The notes: generated by a model not told the origin, from the sequence alone. A stretch of DNA of 64,000 nucleotides from Odontocerum albicorne (GCA_949825065.1 OX463846.1:15100205-15164204), one strand, 5' to 3'. Positions 11,190-23,095 are shown, numbered from the stretch's first letter. A program made the numbers and translations.

Positions 11190-11952
11190 CATCTTGCTCT
11201 TCTATATCTTACTAAATACATTCGTTTTACGATCACAGTCTCTAGAAAATATTTTTTATAATTCATCAGTTTTAGTAAAAGAAAGCACTTTGGATCAATT
11301 TTGAAAAATTCACTAAAATAATAGTCTGTAGAGAAATATGCACATGGTTAAAGTCATTGTGTAATCGTTTCCATATAAAAACTTAATAAAAATATTGTAG
11401 AATCAATGAAAATAAGTTTGAAATACCATGGCCCCAGAATCCATTTAGTGATAGGCAAAGAAGTCCCCGTAATTTATTATCAAAGTAAAACTTTTTTTTC
11501 TTCGGCAAAATTTATTATTTTTGCCGAATACGGTACTCTGTTCCTGACATTGCTCGCTTTTCCTTTTGTTTACAATTTCACCAATAGTCAACATTCTTAC
11601 ATCAGCCCTCTTTTCTTCCTCTTGTACCAATCCGTAAATGTATATTATATTTCTTTATTAATTTATTTATTTAGTTCTATCTGGTGCGTGAATGTATGTG
11701 TGGGTGTTTAATACAAAAATATGATTTTTTTCACATTTTTTTGTTACCGTCATATCTTTTTTGGAGTAGGCAGATCAGATCTATGCCCTTTTTTGTTTAT
11801 TTAATATTTTAAATACAATTAATACATATATCCTTTCTCACCCTAAGATTATCGGAAGGTGTCTCTTAAAAAATATTTTTAACAGTTTAGATACATGAAC
11901 AAAATAAGAAGGGGTCTTATTCAAAATAAATGTTTTTTTACATCTTTTATAA
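11190..11952. other. Intergenic, nothing recognised
   Basis: An open frame at 11406-11711 (+) is rich in F/Y/L/I, with no conserved pattern. I treat it as chance. Confidence 0.35.
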
Positions 11953-12022
11953 TCTATATAAATAAAAATAAATGTTCGTATATTAAAAATCTCTAATCTC
12001 CTTAAGTTCTTCACCGATCGCT

Positions 12023-12473
12023 TTGAAATTTTGACAAAAGGTTGCATTCGTATACGAAAATGTTTATATATTTTTATATATATACAGGTGTATATAAAAA
12101 AGTTTACAAATCAGAAAAAAATAACGTTTGCGCCTCTTGCAGCGACACATGCGAACTAAACTTGACAGTTATATCACATTGCATTTTCAATGTTTCGGAT
12201 TCTTTCGTTTCGTTTTTTAACTGTTTTTTTTTTATTTTTCATTGCTTTGAAATTTTGACAGAAGGTTGCATTCTAATACGCGCCTGTTTATGTATACTTT
12301 TTTATATACAGTCGTACATAAAAAAATATATAAAACAGACGATATAATTGGAGCGCCCTCTACAGAAACACACGCAAACTAAACATTTCTCATTGACAGG
12401 TGTGTGTGACATAGCATTTTCGACATTTCGGGTTCTTTCATTTCGTTTTTTAACAGTTTTTCCTTATTTTTCA
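12023..12473 (+). repeat. Tandem duplication inside the Helitron 5' region
   Basis: 12023-12239 and 12244-12473 are related direct repeats. Each has CTTTGAAATTTTGACA.AAGG, a TA-rich stretch, a GCGCC(T/C)CT patch and TTTCGTTTCGTTTTTTAAC or a close variant. Divergence between halves is visible but moderate. Confidence 0.65.
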
Positions 12474-12589
12474 ATGCAATTTGCGGTGGATTTGTGATGT
12501 GTCGATTGATTTTCATTTAAATTCAAATTATGTCGTGAAATGCGTTGGAATTGATCACGCAATACTAAACATTGCTCATTTACAGGCTA

Positions 12590-12726
12590 TGCCGTATAAG
12601 CAAAACAGACAAACAATGGCTCAAATACAGTTGCGAGCACGGCGATCGCGTTCTGCAGCTTCAGAACTGCTTCGTTCTCAACAGAATGAACACGACAGGC
12701 TGAGAGTGGCTAGAAGACGTCAGTAG
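12590..12726 (+). pseudogene. Helitron-encoded protein, N-terminal fragment (copy 1)
   Basis: Frame reads 'PYKQNRQTMAQIQLRARR' then 'SRSAASELLRSQQNEHDR' and stops after 'LRVARRRQ'. The Arg/Gln-rich stretch is shared with a second copy at about 14260-14420 in the same element. Such stretches occur at the start of Helitron Rep-helicase polyproteins in insects. No catalytic domain follows. Confidence 0.5.
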
Positions 12727-12827
12727 GAATATCAAAAGTATCTTTTTTATATAGAATTTAATTTTATCTCAATGTTTATATTTCAAAATCTATCAAATCG
12801 TATGTAGAAATGGAGATTTTTTGTAAT

Positions 12828-13060
12828 TACTTCCAATTATCTATTTGTCTTCCCTTAACATTAAATTAGTTACAATTGTCTCTCTGTCTTCCCTTAACAT
12901 TTAATTAGTTACAATTATCTCTTTGTCTTCCCTTAACATTTAATTAGTTACGATTATCTCTCTGTCTTTCCTTAACATTTATTTAATTCCAATAATCTCT
13001 CTATTTTCTTAACATTTAATTATTGTAGTTCCAATTATCTCTGTATTTCCTTAACAATAC
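12828..13060. repeat. Minisatellite in Helitron, about 39-bp unit
   Basis: About six units containing ATCTCT.TGTCTTCCCTTAAC followed by ATTTAATTAGTTAC. The last units shorten and degrade. Confidence 0.7.
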
Positions 13061-13729
13061 TCCTATTTGACAAATATTTCCTTAACAACACTCCTATTTG
13101 ACCAATATTTGACAAATGCGTGTCCAGCTGCAAAACGATCAATCAGCTGAGGTATTCTCACATCAATTGCTGGAAACTGGGAACGGAAAGGTGCCGGTTG
13201 ATATGACCTCAGGACGAATTCCATTGCCTCATAACTTCTGCATTTTAGTGAGGTCAAAAGAAGAATTGGTTGAAAAAAGTATTTCCTAATATTCAAATCA
13301 ATTATAAGAATCACGATTGGCTGAGTGAACGAGCTATTGTTGGCGCCAAGAACAAAGGCGTCTACGAACTTGACAATATTATTCAGTTCCTTTTTTAATG
13401 TTTCGCAATATTATATGTTTTTGTTATAACTTTCTTTCTTCTTTTTCAGTTCAATCGATCTGCTTTAGTTCATCAAAATAATACCTCGCAGAAGATCAAA
13501 CTAATCAGCAGATCAGCGTCAAACATGACTCCGTGCTCAGAAATCACGCGATTATAATCGCCTTGCATTCAGGTAAAACCCAGCTGATGATTATGGTTTG
13601 AGTCGGCATGTTCTCATCAGCACATCTCTCTCTCCGCTAACTGGCCTACACGTATTTGTATTATCATGTAACCCCAGAAAAAGGAACTCAAAATGATGTT
13701 CTTAGTTTGTTTATTCCAATAAAAAATTA

Positions 13730-13970
13730 GATTGATTCTGGCAGCAATTCACCCGGCATGGGAAAAATATTGCAGAAATGCAAACTTATTGTTTGGGATG
13801 AATGCACAATGGCACACATAAAATCGCTCGAGGCTCTTGATCGATCATTGCGAGATTTGCGTGGAAACATCAGACCATTTTGGAACGCATTAATATTGCT
13901 TGCAGGAGGTTTCAGGCAAACATTACCTGTAATTCCTCGATCGACACCGGCGGACGAAATAAATGTTTGA
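13730..13970 (+). pseudogene. Pif1-type helicase fragment of Helitron
   Basis: Frame contains 'LIVWDECTMAH', the Walker-B-like motif II of Pif1 helicases (DE.SM), then 'SLEALDRSLRDLRGN', then 'LLAGGFRQTLPVIPRS', motif III, which is normally GDFRQ.LPV. Here the Asp of GDF is Gly. In Helitrons this domain follows the HUH Rep domain and drives strand displacement. Motifs I and IV-VI are missing. The frame ends at a TGA shortly after 'PADEINV'. About 75 residues of a domain normally several times longer. Confidence 0.8.
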
Positions 13971-14139
13971 GTGAAATACTCGTACTCTACTTTGTGGCGA
14001 CACGTAATTTTTTTTTGGTTTTTTCTTTGTTTTTTAGTTCGTGTTTTTTCCTTTTTTAATCTTTCGCAATTTTGTAAATTTTTGTTATAACTTTCTTTCT
14101 TCTTTTTCAGTGCAATCAAACTGATTTAGTTCATCAAAA

Positions 14140-14420
14140 TAATGCCTCGCAGAAGATCAAACTTAGCTTGTCGTACTCGCGGAGCGGAAGCAGTGCGACG
14201 AGTATTTGCAAATCAAACTGAGGAAGAACGGGCCTCAGCGAACGAGTGAAATAGACAAAGAATGACTCAAATAGTGCCAAGGAAGCAGCAGAGCGACGTG
14301 CAGCCAGACTTGAGGATGCACGGTTGTGAGAACGGTGATTGCGTTCTGCAGCTTCAGATCTGCTTCGTTCTCAACAGAATGAATGCGACAGGCTGAGAGT
14401 GGTTGAAAGACGTCAAAAAT
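14140..14420 (+). pseudogene. Helitron-encoded protein, N-terminal fragment (copy 2)
   Basis: Starts 'MPRRRSNLACRTRGAEAVRR' and runs through 'NQTEEERASANE' to a stop. It then continues in shifted frames to the same 'SAASDLLRSQQNECDRLRV' block as copy 1. The MPRRRS start is characteristic of insect Helitron ORFs. Its placement 3' of the helicase fragment shows internal rearrangement. Confidence 0.55.
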
Positions 14421-14539
14421 ATTGTATACCCACAAGCATTGTGAAATTAAACATATCAGAAACGTGTGATTTCTCTTTTCTTTCTTTTCCATTTAACCAG
14501 TCTGAGCCACAGCAACGCGTGGCCGGGTACAGCTAGTTT

Positions 14540-15392
14540 AGAATAAGTATGTAAATCTGACCAAGTCAGCGGGCATCTTATTGAAAATTCTTGAGATATT
14601 TACCTACAGCATCCTTTCCCGTTAATGATTATTTACTTTAGAAAATTTATCGAGTCCTTATGTAACTTGTTTATTCTATGTGTTAGCTATTCCCTACAGG
14701 GATTCCGATAGAAGTGTTCTAGTACTGAACGAATATATTATGATTATTTCAACACGTGTTTTTTGTCAAGTTCCCATCAAAGTCTGAATGAAATATACGT
14801 TAAATTTTGCAATATTTGTTTTACAGTTCGATTTCATACTTGTTGGAAATACCACCGCATGTGGAAAGTTAATTGTGTGACACGAACTCTTTAACATTGT
14901 ATTTCATTGTATACCACCAGGAATCGTACTTGAAATTCCTATATTACACCAATACGAACTCAGACTACTACGCAAAAATCCGGTAATTTTTCAGCAATTA
15001 AAATGCCTACATCAGTGTTCCTATCACGCACAGTTCAGTCATATTAACAGATTGGTGAAATGGATTAATTATGGAGGGGGAGAGAAAAAACAACACACAT
15101 TCTTCTAAACTGACAGTGTTGAACCAAATATACCCACATCCAAGTAAGTTACCATAATGTACTCTCGGCACACATCCAAGTAACCTACCATATTGTACTC
15201 TCGGCACGCTAATATGTTAAAAAAGTCTGTATTAATCTTAAATATACCTACGCTGAACAAAACAAGTTTTCTAAGAGAGTGAAAGGGAACACTCAAATCA
15301 ATTCATTCCAGTCACAGGCTAGTCCTCAAAACGATTCTAGATTTGATAAAGCAACGCAATATAATATGTAAATCTTCGAGCCTCACACAATT
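14540..15392. other. Intergenic with a 36-bp duplication
   Basis: 15134-15207 is two tandem copies of a unit holding CACATCCAAGTAA and GTACTCTCGGCA. Otherwise nothing recognised. Confidence 0.4.
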
Positions 15393-15700
15393 TATCATCA
15401 TCATGTCGTACTTCTCATAGCTGAGCATCGTGACTCCTATGATGGCATTTGGTGACTGTCATCCATCCCTATACTCCGCGGCTTAAAGGGCAAGTGTTTA
15501 GGGCAGTTACGTCTCTTACTTGGTCAGTCCAACGCATTTGGATTTTTCCTTTTGTGCGTCACCCATGCCTGCAGTAACCAAATACTTCTTCAAACTGTCT
15601 TCTTTTCCACGAGCAATGTGGCCAAAGAATCGGAAGACTCGTGGAAGATATATCATCATGGTAATTATCTTGGGGATGTAGTGCAGTGGTTTCCCCTGTC
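15393..15700 (-). pseudogene. LINE C-terminal fragment with GAT-rich 3' end
   Basis: Minus strand reads 'RVFRFFGHIARGKEDSLKKY' then 'LVTAGM' and ends with '..VTMLSYEK' followed by an ATGATGATG tail. This matches the LINE copy ending near 28.0 kb ('FFGHIAR', '..SHDAQS', GATGATGA tail). 5'-truncated and frameshifted. Confidence 0.65.
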
Positions 15701-15704
15701 CTTC

Positions 15705-16260
15705 TACACAGAAGCAGCATGTTAGCTTAATTTTCTAAAGTGTACACCCTGCTGCCGATCTACATCTAAATTATTAGGAGAACCTGCACGGGCAAGTTCA
15801 GCCAGCTCCCCCAGCCCCGCGGTCTCCCGTCAGTTCATCGCAACGCATCTCCAAGGGGGTTAGTTATCTCAATCTCGATACGGTACGACTATGTAGGGTT
15901 CACCTCGCACAGGTGGGAGTGAAGTTGATCATGAGAGACTAGTGACTATAAATCATAACTTGCGCATCACAATCCTTGAACTCCTTTATTTATATAGAAC
16001 CAAATAATATAAAACAAACCCTCGATAAAAAAGCCACCATAACTAGTATTTGATGTTTCAGAATCATTGTTTCATAATCAAACATGTTTTTGATACACAT
16101 AATTTTGTTTTTTAATGTTCCACGTATTCAAACTCAAACAAATAATAACGAATCTTTGTAACGCATCTTATATATACTTGTAGTACTTAAGTAGAAAAAA
16201 TGTTAATTTTTTGAGAAAATTCTATTTGGTGCATTTTATATACAGTCTGGATACCAATAG
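15705..16260. other. Intergenic; GC-richer patch 15770-15930
   Basis: 15770-15930 is markedly GC-richer than its surroundings (CCAGCTCCCCCAGCCCCGCG and similar) but shows no convincing frame. It may belong to the adjacent LINE or another transposon. Confidence 0.3.
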
Positions 16261-16261
16261 A

Positions 16262-16322
16262 AATCGATCTTGCAAATCCAGGATAGAAAGACAGGCATCT
16301 TGTCAACTAGGTCTCGGAGATC
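16262..16322 (-). repeat. SINE family S1, eroded head
   Basis: Minus strand keeps CCGAGACCTAGTTGACAAGA and the GTCTTTCTATCCTGG spacing of the S1 head. The B-box is degraded. Confidence 0.45.
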
Positions 16323-16334
16323 GTTTACGTTATG

Positions 16335-16640
16335 CGTCACAAGAAAATAGATAAAACCATCACGCCGTTTCCCTTCTGGGGTAGGTTTCCTTTCGCGACA
16401 CACATCTTTCTCACAACATCCAAAAACTTTTATAAAAACTCCTACGATTTTTCTGAATTATATAATAACATTTCCTTTTTTTTTCAAAATATCGTTCAGT
16501 TGATCCAACCATAATTTTCATGATTAATTTGTTTTGATAGTTTTTTATTATTCATTCATTCTACAAGTCTATACCATCTCAGAGTGCTCTTCTTGTTCTT
16601 ATTTAATACGGCCTTAAGTTTACATTAATTTATTTCCGTA
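16335..16640 (-). pseudogene. LINE 3' fragment
   Basis: Minus strand carries the tail arrangement seen elsewhere: 'DQLND' region, Arg/Lys-rich stretch, 'VCREM'-like words, then a 3' end with CGTGATGG. Frames are broken. Assignment rests on co-linearity with the copies at 0.7 and 58.8 kb. Confidence 0.5.
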
Positions 16641-16736
16641 TTCTGTTATACATTGTGGCCCCGTTTATTCTATATGACCGAAGTCATAGGTATCCTAACA
16701 CCCCTGAATACTAAATGGAAAAAATAATAAATTAAT

Positions 16737-17036
16737 ACAGGTTTATTGGTGGCAACATAGTAAATAACATACATATTTAAATACATTCCAAAATCGTATA
16801 TTCGTATATCTCAAGATAAATAGCAGAAGATACATTTAAGAGAGAAGCTATTAAAAGGTCTGGGATCATCACATAACATCCCCCCGGCCGAGATACACCC
16901 CACCAATATAGAGCGAACCCGAATAACTTGGTGTGGGGTTCAAACTGGCGACTTTCCGCACGGAAGTCCAATGCGTTACCGCACGACCATGCACTCATGG
17001 CCATGCACCTTACAAACAAGGCAACAGAGGTCACCC
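16737..17036 (-). repeat. SINE family S3 with tRNA-like head
   Basis: Paired with 35465-35665: both share ATACAGGTTTATTG, AACATAGTA, GAAGCTAT.AAAAGG, TAACATCCC.CCGGCC.AGA and CCACCAATATAG in order. On the minus strand the head reads GGTCGTGCGGTAACGCATTG ... CAGTTTGAACCCC, like a tRNA A-box/B-box pair. The acceptor end does not close. Orientation is minus. Confidence 0.6.
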
Positions 17037-17040
17037 TTCA

Positions 17041-17698
17041 TCCAATGCAAAATTAGTTTAAAAAAAAAGCAATACTAATTTTTGTATATTTTTAAGTAGT
17101 TTAATAAAAAATTATCTTATTCCATTAATCCAGCATAAAATAATGCATTATTTCCATGACAGTTGATTTCTAATGCTGGAGAATTTCATTTCTTTAATAA
17201 AAGTTCTTGTGAAATCTCAGGATCTGGCTGCTTATTACCCAGTGCAATTCTAGTGGAACGAAGAGAATTTCCACTGTACCCGCTTGGTTTAGGGCTGACA
17301 CTCGCAAATTAACATTAATCAAAAAAAAATTTAGACGCTCGGAAAATACATTAATTTTTTTAATATTATAATAACAATGAGATACATAATATGTGGTGCA
17401 ATTTGGCTTTATGAAAACTTTTCAAGAATGCTTTTGAATATATGTTCTTATTATTTATTTCCATAGACCATCAATTATTGATTATCCCACATGTTTCCAG
17501 TAGGACGTAACATACATTGCCCTATCATGCGCATTATTCAGGTCATGCCCAGAACATGTAATTCTGATATTCGAAAAAACTATCATGTATTGTGAGTTAT
17601 GTATATCTCCACAAACACATTTAATGCTACTTGTAAAATATGTTCTCATGAAAAACCAATATTCAAAACTACCTCATAAATAAAAAAATCATACAGGT
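17041..17698. other. Intergenic; dispersed repeat R5 at about 17488-17640
   Basis: 17488-17640 matches 37905-38045 in words and order (ATGTTTCCAGTAGGA.G, CCTATCAT or TTTATCATTCG, TCAGGTC.TG, ATTC or ATCCCGATGTTCGA). Unknown family. Rest featureless. Confidence 0.4.
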
Positions 17699-17700
17699 AT

Positions 17701-18230
17701 AGATCGTTTAGCCAGATGAGTCATTTTGCAATAGTGTGAGTAATACTCTGTATTATACAACTTATGTAGAGATATTGGTTTTAGAATGCCACACGATTGG
17801 TTCGCGCAAAGCGCACGTTTGTATTGTTGTTAAAATACTCGGTGATTAGAAAAACACTACCATGTCGAAATTAGGAGTGCGATTTTGGTCTGATGTAATG
17901 TATAATTCAATTTTTTTCGAAAGCTTAGAATGTGCTTTGTTATAACTTAAAGTTTCCTAGAATTTAGTATCACTCCATCCACTATTGTTTTAAAACTTTA
18001 TTATTTAGCATTGTAATTATGATACATTAAAATGTTAAATAATCTTACATTCATTTTATTTTTTATGAATATTACAATTTAAGCTGACATCATTTTTAAT
18101 TTACAAAACGTGTGTGTTCATTTGAATGTTTAAATATAAAATATTATGTTTATATTTTTTTGTGACAAGTTTTTGTAAACGCACAGTTACTCACACTATT
18201 GCAAAATGACTCTTCTGACTGAACGATCTA
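17701..18230. mobile_element. MITE with about 44-bp terminal inverted repeats
   Basis: Left end reads TAGATCGTTTAGCCAGATGA then GTCATTTTGCAATAGTGTGA. The right end, reverse-complemented, reads TAGATCGTTCAGTCAGAAGA then GTCATTTTGCAATAGTGTGA. Both are flanked by TA, consistent with a Tc1/mariner-type TA target. The 530-bp interior has no intact frame (a short 'MSKLGVRFWSDVMYNS' start at 17862 goes nowhere), so it is non-autonomous. Confidence 0.75.
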
Positions 18231-18234
18231 TAAG

Positions 18235-18469
18235 CCAAAGTAATCTCTAAATAACACTACACCCAGTACGGGTTGTTTTCTTATGAGTAGAGATATGGTG
18301 CTTTTTCTTGTGAAGATATTTTGTAGTTTATAAACCAATTGCGAAGAATGTTCTCAGACGAATTAAAGGTGGAACAAGATATTGAACGGCAGTACGCAAC
18401 AGGGAACAAAGTCAGTGGATCACCAAAAACATATATTCAAACCATACAATATCAAGATTTGTTAAAATG
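18235..18469. other. Short intergenic stretch
   Basis: Nothing recognised. Confidence 0.3.
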
Positions 18470-18997
<528 letters not shown>

Positions 18998-19009
18998 TAT
19001 ATAAACATA

Positions 19010-21029
19010 TTTAAAAAATGGGATTTGGATGATGCCAAGCAAGATCTTATTTGCCGCTATAGTTCAGACACGTGCTTTTCGCTGTTTTATTCATGCCTTA
19101 AATTGGCTAATCGAGGTATTTTTATTCGTTTATCCGACTTAATTCCACGTGAAGTTTGTTTTTCTACTCTTCGCTTTTCAGAGTTCTACATTATGAACCA
19201 GCTCTTAATTGTCTCCAAACGTCCGAAGATCTTCACCAATTCATATTTTCTTCGGACGCCCTTAATTTTTTTCTATCCACGACTTCCACTTATCCAGGGG
19301 CTGAATAGCACTTTCTTAGAAACGTATTTAAATGTTTATAACGTTGCATTTTGTTCTCTTTTAAGTCTTCTTTGAAATATGCCACTTTAAGACTCTCATA
19401 TTTATTCATTCCCCATTCATATCTTCTAGCATCATCCGACATCCACTTAGAATTTTCATTTCTACTGCGTGATACTTAAGCTCTTCATATTGAAAGAATG
19501 AGTCATTTTTGTAAATAAGCTTGATGAAAAATTTAAATTTCTTAAATTATAACTTTGGAATATAAAAAAAAAGATGTTATGAAATTTATATTTTAATTAT
19601 TTTATAAATAAAATTTTCTAGACCCTGTGAAAAACCAAATCTTCTTGGTAACTCAGCAAAAGTGAATGGAAAAACTTTTGGCGGGTAGTTGACAACTAAT
19701 TTTGATATTAAAAATCTCAATTAACAACTTATGAGTTAGGATAAAATAAGCTTATTTTAATCCTGAAATATATGCTTTGTATAAAGAGATATTATATTAA
19801 TAAGATCATAATATTAATAATCGTTAAAAAACAGTTTACTCGAGATTTAAGAAGGGGTTTATGTTTTTATTTTTTGATAAACATGTAAAATATATTTTTG
19901 GTGTATTTTGATTTTTATATCTTAATTGCATATTGCATACCATACTAATTTATTGATGCACCTTTTAATAACCTCATTTGAACTTAATTAATTTAGGATA
20001 AATCTCTTATAGATTTGTAAATAAATAAAGAAATCTTGAACATCTTATTTTAGTGAGATTTATTATATGTTATATGCTCCTTTTTCTAGATGTTCTTTAG
20101 AAACTCTGAAGGGAATCTTCTACTAATCTTATTGAATGTCTTAAGCCCCCGTTAATCAAAACTAACTACTTGCAAAATTAAATATTTTTGTAGAAAAATG
20201 TGTATCGGACGTGTTCATCACATAAAATATATAATTTTATTTGTATAATTGCTGTGTAAATATTGTAAAATTGACATATGTACCTATTGTAATGAAATGT
20301 TCCTTGTGCGTGGCCTTCGCAATAATCACTATAAATAAACGAACAGCCCATGCATGCTGAGAGAGCGCGGTATACATGGTATCTAGCAAGTATCTAGTAA
20401 GCCGTGACGGCATACACAGGCGAATAAAGGGGCTTACGATGAGCGATGGGCTGCACATAACGAATTAAAAATGAGCAAATATACTCTCACTTTCTGGAAC
20501 GTCTACTGTGTTTTATTTACGACAAATTTCTACATGCTAAATATGAATTTCTTCACCCTGCTACTTTTCACCGACAACTCAAGAAATAAACTGGAATCTC
20601 CGAGTATTGAGTGGCAGCCATCCACTTATTTTACAATCTTTGTACCGGTGCTGTTCAAAATGTTTAATTTAATAAATCAATTAAATAATTCTGCCAAAAA
20701 TACTAGAACTCATTTCGGACCACCCTCAAACTATTAACCCAATCAAATAGTATTTTGCACTCAGTCTCCAATCATTATTTAATCAGAAAATGTATTTTAA
20801 ATGAGGACTCGTTCTTTTCTAAATTAAAGAATGTCAACAAAACTTAAATCTCGCAATATCAATATAAAAAAAACAAGAATAAATCAAGCGTATCATAAAT
20901 GATAAACATAAAAAAATTACAAGTGAAAACAAAAAAAAACAATTATGGAGTTTCGACCATAAACAACAAAACGTTAGGTTTCCTGACCTTACGTTTAGTG
21001 ACTATTTAATTATAAGTATGATTAGGTAA
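19010..21029. other. Intergenic, nothing recognised
   Basis: Two kilobases of AT-rich sequence with no family motif. The frame at 19025-19375 (+) is F/L/S-rich and has no conserved pattern; I treat it as chance. Confidence 0.35.
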
Positions 21030-21345
21030 GACAAAGAAAAATGCTCTTAAATATCTTGGGCATGTAGAACGAATGAATGAAGTACGACTAACAAAACAAA
21101 TCTACAGTGCAAATGTGAGTGGGAGGCATGGTAGAGGAAGACCAAGGAAAGTATGGTTGGATCAAGTGAATTATATTTTAAAAGAAAGAAATGTAAAGTC
21201 AAATCGTAATTGTTGCATGAGAAGGTGTGTGGATGTAGAATACTTCGAAATATGTGTGTCGCGATATTTAAATCAGGCGTGCTCTTCCTACTTCGACAGG
21301 GAAACGGCACGACGTAATATAACATAAGTGTTTGATGCCACATTG
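21030..21345 (+). pseudogene. LINE reverse transcriptase C-terminal tail
   Basis: Good frame: 'KYLGHVERMNEVRLTKQIY', 'GRHGRGRPRKVWLDQVNYIL', 'CMRRCVDVEYFE' and a terminal 'DRETARRNI'. This is the typical C-terminal end of insect endonuclease/RT LINEs (GHVERM..RLTK.IY...GR.GRGRPR..W.DQ). About 95 residues open without a stop, but the catalytic domains are absent (5' truncation), so not functional. Confidence 0.7.
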
Positions 21346-21687
21346 AATCTTACTGAGGACATAAACATGGAAAAATAAATAAGATGCATTTTAGTGATTG
21401 TTGATTAATATAATTGCCATAAGCTCTCACTACGTATGTACCACGTAAGTCAAACCTTGGTGTACTTCCTCATTTCAGATAAATCTAAATCCTATCTCAA
21501 AATGTGCACTTAAAATTGCATTTTAAAATGTTTCGTGTTGTACGGTTTTCATATTTATTTTAATTTTAAAGGAAATCAACATTATCAAACACATCGTAGC
21601 TTTAAATGATGGAAAGGGTGAAGAATTCTTTGCATATTCTTTGTGTTGACTTTGTCTAACTAGACTCAAATATGAAGAAAAATTTAT

Positions 21688-22773
21688 AAGGTGGTTCCGA
21701 AAATAATGACTGATTTTAATATTCTTAATATAACATAATTTTGAAAGTTCTTTGTTATTTGTTCATTTATATTGGTCTGGCATTTAAGAATTTGCGTTAT
21801 TTATTTAATGAGTCAGGTATTTCATTTTTCAAAAAAGATGTTCATCACGCAAGAAGAAAATTAAAGAATTTGAGGGCGTTGGGCCCTGCTGGCATTTCTA
21901 TGTTCTTTTAAAAAGGATGTAGAGAAACGTTGTCCAAGTCCATTATTTCCATATTTAACTTCATTTTAAATAATGCGTAATTCCTTGAAATCTATTCATA
22001 AGTCTGGCTTCAAACATGAAAGAAGAAGAATAACGTGTAATTTTTTTAATGAATTTTAACTTGGGCATTACGCATTTCAAACAAAACGCAATGTTAATAA
22101 AACATGGGTTGTCAAAAACAACATTGAACGAACAATGTGACGTTAATTTGAAAAGTTTAGGAGCGAAGATGTAAGCCTTAAATACAAAGAGGGTCGAGGA
22201 CGTCCTTCTAGTGTTGAAAATTATGAATTGAAAACTTTATTATAAGACAACACGTAACAAATGTTACAAAAATTGCATAAAAGTTGGATGTTTGTGTTGC
22301 AACATTTTTTGTACATTGAAAGTAAATTGGAAAGATGAAAAAGCTTAATAAGTGGGTTCTAAATGAACTTAATGATAATAAAATAAATGGTTGCTTCGAA
22401 GTGTATTATTCGTTGCTGTTGCGTTATGATCCGTTTCTCCCTATCGTATTGAAATCAATTAAAAATAATAACGAGTTCTCTTCACCTCATTCGCCTTACC
22501 TACCCAATCTATCGCGAACCGATTTTCACCTTTTCAAACACCTCAATAACTATAATATCTATGGTAGAAAAAACCAATACCAAAGAAACAATAGAAAATG
22601 CCTGAAAATATTTTTTAAATTCTAATCTCTATTGGTATAAATAAACTTCAAATTCGTTGGAAAAAATGTGCGGAATCAATGGGACTTTCGTTGATTAATA
22701 AAGATTATTAACTCTCATGTTATAATTTATTGAATTCGAAGGTTAAAATTGGGCATTATTTTCAGAACAACCT
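21688..22773 (+). mobile_element. Mariner-type transposon, degenerate, with nested LINE piece
   Basis: Inverted ends: left TAAGGTGGTTCCGAAAATAA, right (reverse complement) TTAGGTTGTTCTGAAAATAA, both next to TA. The interior gives mariner transposase words in order across shifted frames: 'HGLSKTTLNEQCDVNLKSLG', 'GRGRPSSV' homologue, 'VNWKDEKA'/'KLNKWVLNELNDN', 'YSLLLR', 'HSPYLPNLSRTDFHLFKHL' (from the HPPYSPDLAP.D.HLF block) and 'INKLQIRWKKC'. The second catalytic Asp block is lost and there are many stops. About 21870-22030 holds a LINE RT fragment ('ALGPAGISMFF.KGCRETLS') that seems inserted. Confidence 0.7.
21870..22030 (+). pseudogene. LINE RT fragment nested in mariner
   Basis: 'ALGPAGISMFF' then, after a stop, 'KGCRETLSKSIISIFNFIL' matches the '..GPDGIP..FLK.C.ESL..PL..IFN.SL' block in jockey-like LINEs. 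One in-frame stop and no continuation. Confidence 0.5.
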
Positions 22774-23095
22774 AATACAAAGAATAAGAGAAAGCGCATC
22801 TGGTGAAAGTTCGACGACTATGCTTATCTTTAACCCAACAATATTTCTATAAATCTGAGAAACTGAAATGCTTTTCTTGGGTACAGGACGAGTAGGTACC
22901 ATACAATCCTCTTTATGTTATATTATATATAGAGGTATACTCGTATGAAGATTCGTGAAGATTGAGTAGGGAACATAAAATATAATGCATTACGTCCCAA
23001 AAAAGGGAGAATGTCAATTTCACATTGTGTTTAACTTATTTTCGAATTAAAAAAAATTAACACAATAGAAATGTTCACAATTCACTAGGAAACAA
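22774..23095. other. Intergenic, nothing recognised
   Basis: AT-rich spacer between the mariner and the palindrome. Confidence 0.3.

Larger units (their letters stand above)
11953..14536 (+). mobile_element. Helitron (rolling-circle transposon), degraded, both ends present
   Basis: The 5' end is TCTATATAAATAAAAAT, the usual start of insect Helitrons. The 3' end is ...CGCGTGGCCGGGTACAGCTAG, with the terminal CTAG preceded by a small GC-rich hairpin region. The base before is A and the base after is T, which fits the known A|T insertion preference and the lack of target duplication. The inside carries a Pif1-helicase fragment (13730-13970), two copies of an N-terminal coding stretch (12590-12725 and 14140-14415), a duplicated 5' block and a minisatellite. 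No Rep (HUH) motif survives, so it is non-autonomous or dead. Length 2,584 bp. Confidence 0.8.

Noticed and set aside
11406..11711. 101-residue hydrophobic frame, possible membrane protein
   Set aside because: No promoter, splice or family signal; T-rich DNA gives F/L/Y/I-rich frames by chance.
13727..14119. 130-residue open frame on the minus strand
   Set aside because: Antisense of the Helitron Pif1 fragment; Lys-rich low-complexity start.
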